From: Mucilaginibacter tundrae
Lineage (GTDB): Bacteria; Bacteroidota; Bacteroidia; Sphingobacteriales; Sphingobacteriaceae
NCBI RefSeq assembly: GCF_013408825.1
Contig: NZ_JACCBZ010000004.1
Location: 431,716-495,715 of the forward strand
Length of the DNA: 64,000 nt
Reading direction: 5' to 3'
The position numbers and the translations under genes are program-made. Positions 37,032 through 45,735 of this stretch are shown here, in pieces (positions within the stretch are counted from its first letter, which is position 1; each line of letters opens with the position of its first letter). The notes beneath the pieces were generated by a model. The model was not told the origin of the DNA. It made no database searches and worked only from the letters and a program-made list of their open reading frames with translations.

Positions 37032-37772
37032 TTAAAGTTCTTTTATATACTTTAAAAACAAGTACAACGCTTCTTTCTTACCTTCGGTTAAATCAAAATC
37101 CAGTTTATGCATCAGGTAATCTTCCAGGTCGAAATCATTGCGAAAGGGCAATTCTTTGATTACATCAACACGATGATCCAGTCCAAACTTTAAAACTTGG
37201 TTAAACTCATCTACAAATTCTTTAGGGATAGGCTTATTCGCGATCCAGGCGGCGAAGCAAAATGGTAGGCCGGTAAATTTTCGCCATTCTTCGGCTAAAT
37301 CGTATACATATTTGTATTTTTCCTTTTGCCCGAAGGTACGGTCACCTATCAGCACAAAAGCGGTTTCGGCCTCTGTAGAAGTTGTATAATCATCAGCCCC
37401 CTCAATTAACTCCGGATTAACCTTCCAGTAATTTTTTAGCAATACCTTTGATAAATTATTTGATGAGCGCGACTGCGGATCAAGTTGCAGTTTTTTTACA
37501 TTCTTAATATCGCAATTGCTAAAAATAAACACAGAATTAACCGCACCTACTGCACCGATACAATAATCTGACACGATCTCCCAGTAAGGTAAATTTAACG
37601 TGGCTGCAACCGGAATGAGGCCAATATCAACCACATCATCAATTAGTTTCTGTGCGCAGTCTGTCGGGTTATCAAGGCTAAGCTCAATTTTATTGACGAA
37701 GCCGGTATGTTGTATGCCGTATATAAATGGCTTGGTGTTAGTATAACTAACCGCCGATATTCTGAATTTCAT
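37032..37772 (-). CDS. mqnA: Chorismate dehydratase MqnA (futalosine menaquinone pathway)
   Basis: 246 residues of the MqnA/MqnD periplasmic-binding-like fold. Visible signatures: RISAVSYTNTKPFIYGI at the N-terminus, DVVDIGLIPVAATL near 50-62, and YCIGAVGAVNSVFIFSN. It converts chorismate to 3-enolpyruvylbenzoate, the first step of the alternative menaquinone route. MqnD would be the closest alternative, but the SYTNTKPF start fits MqnA. mqnE follows upstream on the same strand beyond a phosphatase gene. Confidence 0.85.
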   Translation of the reverse strand: MKFRISAVSYTNTKPFIYGIQHTGFVNKIELSLDNPTDCAQKLIDDVVDIGLIPVAATLNLPYWEIVSDYCIGAVGAVNSVFIFSNCDIKNVKKLQLDPQSRSSNNLSKVLLKNYWKVNPELIEGADDYTTSTEAETAFVLIGDRTFGQKEKYKYVYDLAEEWRKFTGLPFCFAAWIANKPIPKEFVDEFNQVLKFGLDHRVDVIKELPFRNDFDLEDYLMHKLDFDLTEGKKEALYLFLKYIKEL

Positions 37773-37779
37773 TTTCTAG

Positions 37780-37931
37780 TTTAGTATTGAGTAGCTAGTA
37801 TAAAGTAGCTTTTTTAGTAGCAAGTAGTTAATATCAAGTAGCAAAACTCTTTTGTATATGATGCTACAGTATTGTGTAGTTTGTATGCCAATCAGTCTCG
37901 AGGCTTTATACTAACTACTTGATACTTTAAG
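37780..37931. repeat. AGTAT(C)AAGTAG-type inverted repeat cluster
   Basis: The left arm near 37780-37810 and further direct copies of AAGTAGC/AAGTAGT up to 37845 are mirrored by a right arm at 37901-37931 (read on the minus strand: AAAGTATCAAGTAGTTAG then TATAAAGCC). The arms agree at most positions. The right arm overlaps the last codons of the phosphatase gene. The unit is about 150 bases, the size of a small palindromic or MITE-like element. Confidence 0.6.
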
Positions 37932-38534
37932 ATGTTCTGAGTCGTTAAAATCTATGATCTCGAATTTTTCACCGTCATAGGCAATTTTATATAGCACTAA
38001 GTTTTGATGCGGGAAACTTTCCATTTCGCTGAGGGGCTTGTCGGTTAGCCAGCAAAGCAACAGACGCAGAGCACGGCCATGCATACATATTAAAACCGTC
38101 TTTTCGTCCGGATGGCTCATAATAATCTCCAGCGCGATTTTTTGACGGGCCATCACTTCGTTAGGGCTTTCACCGCCTTCAAATTTGCTGTCAAGTTTAC
38201 CATCAACCCAATCACGCACCAATTTTAAAAATTGCGCGGTTGTTTCGGGTATGCTTGCCTGGCCTTCGTGTATACCCCAGGCCAGCTCATCAAGGCCTTC
38301 CAATTTTTCGTATGGTATGCCTAAATCAATAAACTGTTGCACGCTTTGTTGTGTACGTTTCAGTTCAGATATGTATATTTTATCGAATGGTACGTTCTTA
38401 TAAGCGTTAAAAAAGAGCCCTGCCTGTTTGCGGCCTTCGTCGTTTAAATCGGTGTTCATCCCCCGCCCTTGTACAATTCCTTGTTTGTTCAGGTCTGTTT
38501 GCCCGTGGCGAACGATGTATAATATTTTTTGCAT
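37911..38534 (-). CDS. Histidine phosphatase family protein (phosphoglycerate-mutase fold)
   Basis: 207 residues. The catalytic motif is RHGQT with H10; a second histidine lies in VLICMHGRALRLLL near residue 150, and the acid Glu is in LDELAWGIHEGQ near 82-93. Substrate specificity (sugar phosphate, nucleotide, cofactor) cannot be read from this. The last residues KVSSS and the stop codon are encoded inside the repeat at 37901-37931, so the original end of the protein may have been different. It sits between mqnA and mqnE. Confidence 0.88.
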   Translation of the reverse strand: MQKILYIVRHGQTDLNKQGIVQGRGMNTDLNDEGRKQAGLFFNAYKNVPFDKIYISELKRTQQSVQQFIDLGIPYEKLEGLDELAWGIHEGQASIPETTAQFLKLVRDWVDGKLDSKFEGGESPNEVMARQKIALEIIMSHPDEKTVLICMHGRALRLLLCWLTDKPLSEMESFPHQNLVLYKIAYDGEKFEIIDFNDSEHLKVSSS

Positions 38535-38602
38535 TATTTATATTTGACCAAAATGGTCAAAACAAAATCAGACGATGAGCTAATTCTGTTTTGTCATTTA
38601 GT

Positions 38603-39796
38603 TTAGTTTATTACAGGCAATTTATAGAATGAAGGCTTAGCTTCTTCCGGGAACTGGTAATCGTTGTAGTCTGTAACCACGTTATAAAGTGTATCGCGTT
38701 CAATGGGATGCCTGCCAACATGTTTGATCAACTCAACCAACTGCTTGGTGCTCATACCCGGATGCTGCTCTTCACTACCCGCCATTGAATAAATTTTGGT
38801 AGTATCGTCAAGCGTTCCATCAATATCGTCAACACCAAAATTCAATGAAAGCTGCGCTGTAGTACGACTGATCATTGCCCAGTAAGCTTTAATGTGATCA
38901 AAATTATCTAAGTAAATACGGGCAATAGCATAATTGCGCAAATCTTCAATCACTGAAGATTCCGGCACATCCGACATTTGATTATCCTTATTCCTAAATT
39001 TTAATGGTATAAAGGTTTGGAAACCGCCTGTCTTATCCTGTAAATTACGTAGCCTGTCCATGTGATCGATACGATGCCAATGTTTCTCAATATGTCCATA
39101 AAGCATAGTAGCATTTGAACGCATGCCGAGTTTATGCCATTCCTCATGTATCGCCAACCATTGGTCGCCGGTACATTTATCTTTAGAGATCAGATCCCTA
39201 ACTTCCGGATGAAATATTTCGGCGCCACCACCGGGTATTGACTCTAATCCCGCTTCCTTCATCAGGCGCATGCCAGTGGCATAGTCGATCTTAGCTTTTT
39301 TAAATATGTAATGATATTCAACCGGTGTAAGCGCCTTAACATGTAGATCAGGACGATGCTCTTTGATCCTGGTAAATAGTTCCGAATAAAAGGCCACATC
39401 GTATTGCGGCAATACACCGCCAACAATATGCACTTCGGTAACAGGCTCATTATCATATTTCTTTACGATGTCGAGCATTTCCTCCATTGTATATTCCCAC
39501 CCTTGCGAGCGTTCTTTGATCAACCTTGAATATGAACAAAACTTGCAGTCGTAAACACAAAGATTGGTAGGCTCTATATGAAAATTACGATTGAAGTAGG
39601 TATTGTCGCCATGGCGTTTTTCGCGTATGTAATTGGCAAGGATGCCAAGATAGCCCAGTTCGCCTTTTTCAAAAAGTAAAACACCTTCATCAAAAGTAAT
39701 ACGCTCGGCATTTAGCACTTTTTCCGCAATGTGTTTTAAATCAGCAGGTAAATCCGGGTTTTGTATTAATAACTGTAAATTACTCGCTACTTCCAT
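38603..39796 (-). CDS. mqnE: Aminofutalosine synthase MqnE (radical SAM)
   Basis: 397 residues from the ATG at 39796, which has AAAGGA just before it; the frame opens at a TTG 18 bases earlier. The radical-SAM cluster motif CVYDCKFC has C80, C84 and C87. HIVGGVLPQYD and SIPGGGAEIFHPEVRD are typical of the MqnE/MqnC group, and the overall length and N-terminus fit MqnE better than MqnC. It joins 3-enolpyruvylbenzoate with adenosine via SAM to give aminofutalosine, the step after MqnA. mqnB, mqnC and mqnD are not in the window. Confidence 0.88.
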   Translation of the reverse strand: MEVASNLQLLIQNPDLPADLKHIAEKVLNAERITFDEGVLLFEKGELGYLGILANYIREKRHGDNTYFNRNFHIEPTNLCVYDCKFCSYSRLIKERSQGWEYTMEEMLDIVKKYDNEPVTEVHIVGGVLPQYDVAFYSELFTRIKEHRPDLHVKALTPVEYHYIFKKAKIDYATGMRLMKEAGLESIPGGGAEIFHPEVRDLISKDKCTGDQWLAIHEEWHKLGMRSNATMLYGHIEKHWHRIDHMDRLRNLQDKTGGFQTFIPLKFRNKDNQMSDVPESSVIEDLRNYAIARIYLDNFDHIKAYWAMISRTTAQLSLNFGVDDIDGTLDDTTKIYSMAGSEEQHPGMSTKQLVELIKHVGRHPIERDTLYNVVTDYNDYQFPEEAKPSFYKLPVIN

Positions 39797-39814
39797 TAAA
39801 AATCCTTTGTACAA

Positions 39815-40103
39815 AAGTAAGAAATGTAAATGTAATGCCCATGTAATATCTAATCTATCTGTTTAAACATTCTTTATGAACGTGAATAAAACGCTATCGA
39901 CTATAGGGTTTACTAAATAACAATAGCAGATGTAAAAATTAGTATGCCCTAAATTCACGACAAAAAATGACTATTATTTTAAATGATATTAATAATATCA
40001 AACCATATAAACAGCTTTATTGCTTATAAATAAGCATATTACAAATAAAATAATGTTATGGAATAGTTTTAGATAACACTTATGAAACTAACACAATAAA
40101 ACC
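39815..40103. other. 289-bp intergenic region
   Basis: AT-rich, with no coding frame. It holds the promoter zone of mqnE (minus) and of the small membrane peptide (plus). I see no strong hairpin and no convincing -7/-33 pair in it. Confidence 0.4.
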
Positions 40104-40250
40104 ATGACAAATCTATTGTACATCATCGCAGTCATCCTGGTAATATGCTGGGCTATCGGATTTTTCGCTTATTCAGCTGGCGGGATCATCCACGTATTAT
40201 TGGTAATCGCTATTATAGCATTAATCCTTGGCGTAATCCGCAGGGCATAA
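40104..40250 (+). CDS. 48-residue membrane peptide, lmo0937-like
   Basis: A short gene coding for 48 residues, MTNLLYIIAVILVICWAIGF...IIALILGVIRRA. Two hydrophobic helices (about 3-22 and 27-43) are separated by a short glycine turn (AYSAGG) and closed by positive charges. This fits the family of tiny lmo0937-like membrane proteins, which are often found in stress regulons. The mechanism is unknown. A perfect terminator follows 16 bases after the stop. Confidence 0.8.
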   Translation: MTNLLYIIAVILVICWAIGFFAYSAGGIIHVLLVIAIIALILGVIRRA

Positions 40251-40265
40251 TATCTATACTAAACT

Positions 40266-40300
40266 AAAAAGCCTGGTTAGCAATACTAACCAGGCTTTTT
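40266..40300. terminator. Bidirectional terminator between the 48-aa peptide and DUF6496 genes
   Basis: A perfect 15-bp stem, AAAAAGCCTGGTTAG / CTAACCAGGCTTTTT, with a 5-base loop. It serves both convergent genes. Confidence 0.92.
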
Positions 40301-40304
40301 CACA

Positions 40305-40484
40305 TTAAGATTTCTTTTTGGGCACTTTTGCCCCCTCTTTTCGCGCTTCAGATAATCCTATAGCTATTGCTTGTTTTCTTGAAGTCACCTTTTTATCACT
40401 GTTACCACTTTTAAGCTTTCCTTCTTTCATTTCGTGCATAGTTTTTTCTACTTTTTCACCTGCTTTTTCTGAATATTTTGCCAT
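40305..40484 (-). CDS. DUF6496 small basic protein
   Basis: 59 residues from the ATG at 40484 (MAKYSEKAGEKVEK); the frame is open further upstream but that part looks non-coding. It is very rich in Lys and Glu. The segments HEMKEGKLKSG and SRKQAIAIGLSEARKEGAKVPKKKS are the hallmark of this family of small proteins. Function is unknown; the basic C-terminus could bind nucleic acid. It lies between the 48-aa membrane peptide and the histone-like gene, each separated by a hairpin terminator. Confidence 0.82.
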   Translation of the reverse strand: MAKYSEKAGEKVEKTMHEMKEGKLKSGNSDKKVTSRKQAIAIGLSEARKEGAKVPKKKS

Positions 40485-40574
40485 GTTAGTATAGTTAATG
40501 GTTCGTAATAACATAATAACAATCGTGTGAATTATAGGTTTTAATTTAAAGGAAAAACACAGACTATTAGAACG

Positions 40575-40605
40575 AGAAAAGGCGATGAGATTCACCGCCT
40601 TTTCT
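40575..40605 (-). terminator. Terminator of the histone-H1-like gene
   Basis: AGAAAAGGCG / CGCCTTTTCT with inner TGA/TCA pairing. On the minus strand it lies about 30 bases beyond the stop of the gene at 40638. Confidence 0.85.
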
Positions 40606-40637
40606 AGCCCTCCTATTATTTTGGGAGATACAAGTGG

Positions 40638-41117
40638 TTACTTCGCAGCAGCCGTTTTTCTTGTTGTACTTTTAACGGCACCGGTTTTTGCCGCTACCGA
40701 TTTTTTCACTGTAGCGGTTTCGCTTTTTGCTTTATCGCTTATTGATTTCGCTTTGGTAGCAGCTTTAGCTTTTATATTAGCAGCTTCTTTTTTAGCAGAT
40801 GCAACTTCAGTTTTTGCTTTGGCAGTTATTTCTTTTGATTTAGTATTAGCTTTTGCTTTTACATCGGCCGCGGTGCTTTTAGCTTTTGTTACTGCGGCAG
40901 AGGCTTTGTGCGCAACTGTAGCTTTAGCAGCAGTGGCTTTTTTTGCAACTGTTTCTTTTTTCCCTGCTACAGATTTTTTAACGCTGTCTAATTTATCTTC
41001 TGCTTTATCTTTTAACTCTTCGGCATTATCTTTTGTATCATCCCAAAGGTTTTCAAGTGTTTCTTTAACCTTTTCAAAAAATCCTTTTTCTTCAGGTTTA
41101 GTGCTGTTTGTGCTCAT
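40638..41117 (-). CDS. Histone-H1-like Lys/Ala-rich protein
   Basis: 159 residues. The N-terminal 45 residues are amphipathic and acidic-basic mixed (KGFFEKVKETLENLWDDTKDNAEELKDKAEDKLDSVKKS). The rest is built from Ala/Lys repeats such as KKATAAKATVAHKASAAVTKAKS and ends KSTTRKTAAAK. This is the composition of eukaryotic H1 tails and of bacterial H1-like proteins that compact DNA; the N-terminal part resembles stress-linked YtxH/CsbD-like helices. DNA binding is inferred. The long open frame on the opposite strand is a by-product of the repeats. Confidence 0.78.
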   Translation of the reverse strand: MSTNSTKPEEKGFFEKVKETLENLWDDTKDNAEELKDKAEDKLDSVKKSVAGKKETVAKKATAAKATVAHKASAAVTKAKSTAADVKAKANTKSKEITAKAKTEVASAKKEAANIKAKAATKAKSISDKAKSETATVKKSVAAKTGAVKSTTRKTAAAK

Positions 41118-41196
41118 GGTATTTGTTGTTAGATTGTTTGGTTATAATTTATATAACTCAAACAATGCAAGTATTGTACCAAATTTATTAGCACGG

Positions 41197-41904
41197 TTAA
41201 AAGTTGGGTTTCAGCACATATTTATCGTAAAAACGGAAAATATGATCTGTTGCCTCTTCAGCGGTATCAACTAAACGATACAAATTCAGATCATCAGGCG
41301 CTATGTTATGTTCGTGCTCCAGCATGTTCTTTTTAACCCAGTCAAACAATCCCCCCCAGTAATCTACCCCAACAAAAACAATCGGGAAACGGGCTATCTT
41401 ACCGGTCTGGATCAATGTCATCGCCTCAAAAGCTTCATCCATTGTACCAAAACCACCAGGCAATACGATAAAGCCTTGCGAGTATTTCATAAACATCACT
41501 TTGCGTACAAAAAAGTAATCAAAATCGAGGATCTTATCCCTGTCAATATACCGGTTATGGAATTGCTCAAATGGCAGCTCAATATTTAAACCCACAGATT
41601 TACCACCGGCTTCGAAAGCGCCTTTATTTGCTGCTTCCATAATCCCCGGCCCACCGCCAGATATTACGCCATAGCCACGTTCGGAAAGTAACCTGGCGCA
41701 TGCTTCAGATATTTCATAGTATTTGTTATCATTCTTGGTTCGTGCTGAGCCGAAGATGGATACGCAGGGGCCGATTTTAGCCAGCTTATCAAAACCATCT
41801 ACAAACTCAGCCATAATTTTAAATATTTGCCAGGAGTCGGTAACCTTAATTTCCTGCCAGTCTTTATTTTCAAATGCGCGCCTTATTTTATCATCATTTG
41901 TCAT
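41197..41904 (-). CDS. LOG-family Rossmann-fold protein (TIGR00730 type)
   Basis: 235 residues from the ATG at 41904 (MTNDDKIRRAFENKDW); the longer open frame upstream overlaps the symporter gene and looks non-coding. Family motifs are ISGGGPGIMEAANKGA (about 81-96) and VLPGGFGTMDEAFE, the PGGxGTxxE signature of cytokinin-type LOG phosphoribohydrolases. Its known reaction is release of the base from nucleoside monophosphates. In bacteria it often has a housekeeping role in nucleotide salvage. It follows the symporter gene by about 20 bases. Confidence 0.87.
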   Translation of the reverse strand: MTNDDKIRRAFENKDWQEIKVTDSWQIFKIMAEFVDGFDKLAKIGPCVSIFGSARTKNDNKYYEISEACARLLSERGYGVISGGGPGIMEAANKGAFEAGGKSVGLNIELPFEQFHNRYIDRDKILDFDYFFVRKVMFMKYSQGFIVLPGGFGTMDEAFEAMTLIQTGKIARFPIVFVGVDYWGGLFDWVKKNMLEHEHNIAPDDLNLYRLVDTAEEATDHIFRFYDKYVLKPNF

Positions 41905-41926
41905 AGTATATAATAGAGTAAAAGTA

Positions 41927-43411
41927 TTAATTGGAAACTGCCGTTTTTGTTTTGGTAGATGAGGTAAGTAATAAACCAAACATGGTAATCAATCCATTAA
42001 CGATGATTAATTCATTATCAAAGGTATAACCGAATAACTGAGTTGAATGTGAACTTAAGAAATAACATATTGCCGGCGAGATCAAGCAAATAAATGGCAC
42101 CAGTTTATCAAAAACCTGTCGTTTGCTAAAAAACAATCCAAAGCAGTATAAACCTAATAAAGGCCCATAAGTATATGAGGCTACGGAGAAAATAGCTGTA
42201 ACCACCGCTTTATCATTGATGGAATTAAATATGACGATAGTTAACAGCATTAAAAATGAAAAGCCTACGTGTACAAAATGACGGGTATTAACTTTTTTCT
42301 TGCTATTCATGCTATCACCTTTAGCAAAGCCTAAAAAATCGACACAAAAAGAGGTAGTTAAAGCCGTTAATGCTGAATCCGTGGTTGCGAAAGTAGCTGC
42401 AGTCAATCCCAGCATAAATACCATCGCGGGTACTATGCCCAGGTAACGTAAGGCAATTGTTGGATATAAATAATCTGTTTTGGCAACTTTAATACCGTAA
42501 TGCGCGGCATACATATACAGTAAGGCACCCACGCTTAAAAAGAAAATATTGATCAGCACAAAAACAGCTGTAAAGCTGTACATGTTCTTTTTTGCTTCGC
42601 GGATATTTTTGAGGCTGAGATTTTTCTGCATCAGATCCTGATCAAGCCCTACCATGGCTATGGTAATAAACATTCCGCCTAAAAAGGCTTTGGCAAAGAA
42701 GAATTTACTGGTCATAAAATTATCCCAAAAGAATATTTTGGAATAGCTGCTTTTCTTCACCGCTTCAAAAGCATCAATGGCGTTAAAATTTAAACTCCGA
42801 CAAATAAAATAAATGGATAAAAATACTGATGATACCAGGAAGAGAGTCTGCAGACTATCGGTAATAATAATGGTTTTCAATCCGCCTTTAAAAGTATATA
42901 GCCAGATGAGCAACAGGCAAATCATCCCGGTAACGGCAAAAGGAATGTGGTAACTGTCAAAAATAAACTTCTGCAACACGATCACCACCAAATAAAGCCT
43001 AAATGCTGAACCAATAATGCGACTGATCAAAAATATTCCGGCAGCGGTTTTATAACTCCATGTGCCTAAAACACCTTCAATATAGCTATAAATTGAGGTC
43101 AGCTGCAAACGATAATACAGCGGCAGCAAAACCGTAGCCACCACAATAAAGCCTGCGGCGTTACCCAACACAAATTGGAAATATTCAAACTGATCCCCCG
43201 TTGGTGCCCCAACTTTTCCCGGAACAGAAATAAACGTCACTCCGCTCAGCGCGGTACCGATCATCCCGAATGCAACCAAATACCATTTTGAATTTCGGTT
43301 AGCAACGAAAAAGGTATCATTATCGGTTGATTTGCGTGAAGTTAGGTACGATATAACCAGCAATACCAAAAAGTAACCGATGATAAAGGATAATAATACA
43401 GCTGGAGACAT
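41927..43411 (-). CDS. Sodium:solute symporter (SSS family)
   Basis: 494 residues with about 13 membrane helices. Near the N-terminus FVANRNSKWYLVAFGMIGTALSGVTFISVPGKVG holds the sodium-site region of SSS carriers; GMFITIAMVGLDQDLMQKNLSLKNIREAKKNM and ALTTSFCVDFLGF are also typical. The solute could be a sugar, amino acid, sialic acid or similar; the sequence does not decide. It probably shares a message with the LOG gene downstream. Confidence 0.88.
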   Translation of the reverse strand: MSPAVLLSFIIGYFLVLLVISYLTSRKSTDNDTFFVANRNSKWYLVAFGMIGTALSGVTFISVPGKVGAPTGDQFEYFQFVLGNAAGFIVVATVLLPLYYRLQLTSIYSYIEGVLGTWSYKTAAGIFLISRIIGSAFRLYLVVIVLQKFIFDSYHIPFAVTGMICLLLIWLYTFKGGLKTIIITDSLQTLFLVSSVFLSIYFICRSLNFNAIDAFEAVKKSSYSKIFFWDNFMTSKFFFAKAFLGGMFITIAMVGLDQDLMQKNLSLKNIREAKKNMYSFTAVFVLINIFFLSVGALLYMYAAHYGIKVAKTDYLYPTIALRYLGIVPAMVFMLGLTAATFATTDSALTALTTSFCVDFLGFAKGDSMNSKKKVNTRHFVHVGFSFLMLLTIVIFNSINDKAVVTAIFSVASYTYGPLLGLYCFGLFFSKRQVFDKLVPFICLISPAICYFLSSHSTQLFGYTFDNELIIVNGLITMFGLLLTSSTKTKTAVSN

Positions 43412-43541
43412 TTTATAAATTTTGCGTCGGTATCAGTTAGCAAGATAGGAATAAAACGGAAAAAAGAAATTTCGGATCAAAATATTAATCATCCGGGCAA
43501 CAACCAAACTATTCAATTCATACAACGTTGATTGGTTAGCT

Positions 43542-44042
43542 ATGAGCATCTTTCAACTTAACAAATCAGAGTACCTGTCGCATGTAGTTTATATAGTCAA
43601 ATGCCTGTTGGGGGTTAGTATATGCTATGTTTTATACAAAGCTATTCCACATTATCCATTTTATTGGTCGCTGGTTTCGGTAGCATTGGCAACTTCGTTA
43701 GATAGTACCAATAACCAAGCTTATGACCGTATTAAAGCGAACACATTGGGCTGCGCGGTAGGTATTTGCCTCTATCCTATTCAGCTGCCAGAGCTGGCAC
43801 TTATTTGCATAGGTATTACCATCACTATTTTTTTAGGGATAGGATTAAAAATAAGCAGCACCATCAGGAGCGCTCTTGCCGGATTGATTATCGTCACTTT
43901 ACAGGTAGAGCAAACCAAACATTGGTATATCGCTTTGGAACGTGTGATTTGCGTAGTGGCGGGATGTTTGGTGGCTTTGCTGATAACCTTAGTTTTCAAC
44001 TGGGTAAAGCCGGAGAGGTGGCTTGTGAGGAAAGGGAAATAA
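43542..44042 (+). CDS. Small FUSC-type membrane protein
   Basis: 166 residues with about five hydrophobic helices. The motif PFYWSLVSVALATSLDSTNNQAYDRIKANTLGCAVGI marks the FUSC/aromatic-acid-exporter membrane unit (compare YccS, AaeB). Only one membrane half is present and there is no cytoplasmic domain, so it would need to assemble as an oligomer. A full-length relative is encoded at 61710. Substrate unknown. It converges on guaB with a REP-like repeat between. Confidence 0.78.
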   Translation: MSIFQLNKSEYLSHVVYIVKCLLGVSICYVLYKAIPHYPFYWSLVSVALATSLDSTNNQAYDRIKANTLGCAVGICLYPIQLPELALICIGITITIFLGIGLKISSTIRSALAGLIIVTLQVEQTKHWYIALERVICVVAGCLVALLITLVFNWVKPERWLVRKGK

Positions 44043-44070
44043 TAACAACAAACTCTTCCAAAATAAAATT

Positions 44071-44145
44071 ATCATTCCGAACGGAGCGAAGAATCTGAAC
44101 GGCGTAAAATACTTTACAGATTCTTCGCTACGCTCGGAATGACAA
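44071..44145. repeat. REP-like palindromic repeat, copy 2 (best preserved)
   Basis: The arms TCATTCCGAACGGAGCG-AAGAATCTG (44072-44097) and CAGATTCTTCGC-TACGCTCGGAATGA (44117-44142) are complementary at 24 of 26 positions, around a 19-base loop. It lies between the convergent FUSC and guaB genes. Confidence 0.85.
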
Positions 44146-44161
44146 AGGGTATTGAATGTTA

Positions 44162-45631
44162 TTATCTTGTATAATTTGGAGCTTCTTTAGTTATGGTAAT
44201 ATCATGCGGATGTGATTCACGGATACCTGATGCAGTAATACGGACAAATTTAGCATTTTGCAATGCCGGGATATCCTTTGCACCGCAATAACCCATACTG
44301 GCACGCAAGCCACCAACATATTGATAAACCACTTCGGCTAAAGTTCCTTTAAATGGCACACGACCTACAATGCCCTCAGGAACCAATTTTTTAATATCAT
44401 CTTCCACATCCTGGAAATAACGGTCTTTTGAGCCCGATTCCATTGCTTCGATTGAACCCATACCACGGTATGATTTAAAACGGCGGCCTTCGTAAATGAT
44501 GCTTTCGCCCGGTGATTCTTCAACACCTGCAAATAATGAACCTGCCATAATCGAGCCTGCACCTGCAGCGATAGCTTTGGCGATATCGCCTGTATGTTTG
44601 ATACCACCATCAGCAATAACCGGTACACCCGTACCTTTTAAAGCCTCAGCACATTCGTAAACAGCATATAATTGTGGAACACCTACACCGGCAATAATAC
44701 GGGTAGTACAAATTGAACCCGGGCCAATGCCAACCTTAACACCATCAGCGCCTGCATCTGCAAGTGCTTTAGCGGCTTCGCCGGTTGCTACGTTACCCGC
44801 GATAACCTGCAGATCAGGATATGCGGCTTTAACTTCTTTTAATTTATTGATAACCCCTAATGAATGACCATGAGCGGTATCAATAGCGATAACGTCAACC
44901 CCTGCTTTGTATAATGCTTCTACCCTCTCCATGGTATCGGCAGTAACACCAACAGCGGCACCTACACGCAGGCGGCCATGCTCGTCTTTACACGCATTCG
45001 GGAAGTTCCTAAATTTTTGAATATCCTTAAAGGTGATCAAACCTATTAAAACGCCGTTATCGTCAACAACAGGCAGTTTTTCAATTTTATGGTTTTGAAG
45101 TATCTCTTCAGCTTGTACCAAAGTTGTTCCTTTTGGTGCGGTGATCAGATCGTCTTTGGTCATGATCTCGCTTACCGGCTTGGTAGCGTCTTTCTCAAAA
45201 CGAAGATCGCGGTTAGTCAGGATACCTTTCAATTTGCCATTGCCGTCAACTACCGGGATACCACCGATGCGGTATTCTTTCATGATTTTAAAGGCATCGC
45301 CTAGTAAAGCATTTTCATGCAGGGTAACAGGATCCTGTATCATGCCGCTTTCAGAACGTTTTACTTTACGAACCTCATCAGCCTGGCGTTGGATGCTCAT
45401 GTTTTTATGCAGCATACCTAAACCACCAGCCTGCGCCATAGCAATTGCCAAAGCAGCTTCGGTAACAGTATCCATCGCCGCTGAAACCAACGGAATGTTT
45501 ATTTTTATTTTTTTTGTTAAATAAGAACTGGTGTCAACCTCGCGTGGTAACACTTCAGAGTAAGCGGGAAGTAGCAGGACATCATCGTAGGTTAAACCTT
45601 CGGCAACAAATTTGGAGGGGTTTGATTGCAT
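44162..45631 (-). CDS. guaB: Inosine-5'-monophosphate dehydrogenase
   Basis: 489 residues from the ATG at 45631 ([13 protein letters not shown]). The TIM barrel is interrupted by two CBS domains (about 95-205). The catalytic cysteine is C308 in [11 protein letters not shown], followed by the [17 protein letters not shown] phosphate site, the flap [10 protein letters not shown] and [21 protein letters not shown]. It oxidises IMP to XMP, the committed step to GMP. Purine genes are otherwise seen only at the far left of the window (purC). Confidence 0.97.
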   Translation of the reverse strand: MQSNPSKFVAEGLTYDDVLLLPAYSEVLPREVDTSSYLTKKIKINIPLVSAAMDTVTEAALAIAMAQAGGLGMLHKNMSIQRQADEVRKVKRSESGMIQDPVTLHENALLGDAFKIMKEYRIGGIPVVDGNGKLKGILTNRDLRFEKDATKPVSEIMTKDDLITAPKGTTLVQAEEILQNHKIEKLPVVDDNGVLIGLITFKDIQKFRNFPNACKDEHGRLRVGAAVGVTADTMERVEALYKAGVDVIAIDTAHGHSLGVINKLKEVKAAYPDLQVIAGNVATGEAAKALADAGADGVKVGIGPGSICTTRIIAGVGVPQLYAVYECAEALKGTGVPVIADGGIKHTGDIAKAIAAGAGSIMAGSLFAGVEESPGESIIYEGRRFKSYRGMGSIEAMESGSKDRYFQDVEDDIKKLVPEGIVGRVPFKGTLAEVVYQYVGGLRASMGYCGAKDIPALQNAKFVRITASGIRESHPHDITITKEAPNYTR

Positions 45632-45735
45632 GGCAAATATTTTATTATTTGCAGGACAAAGGTACAAAAAAAATCGGGTTTTGAATACCCGACTTTTGAT
45701 TTATTGATTTGATGATTTGTGGATGATAATTACAG

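Noticed and set aside
37780..37931. The AAGTAGC repeats as a CRISPR array
   Set aside because: Units are short, unevenly spaced and without unique spacers; no cas genes are present.
40585..41274. A 229-residue hydrophobic open frame opposite the histone-H1-like gene
   Set aside because: It is the complement of Ala/Lys repeats, which gives long Leu/Ala/Phe-rich frames by composition. It runs over two terminators and the start of another gene.
43766..44098. A 110-residue frame overlapping the small FUSC gene
   Set aside because: Different frame of the same strand; it extends into the REP-like repeat and reads as low-quality sequence, while the FUSC frame has clear motifs.
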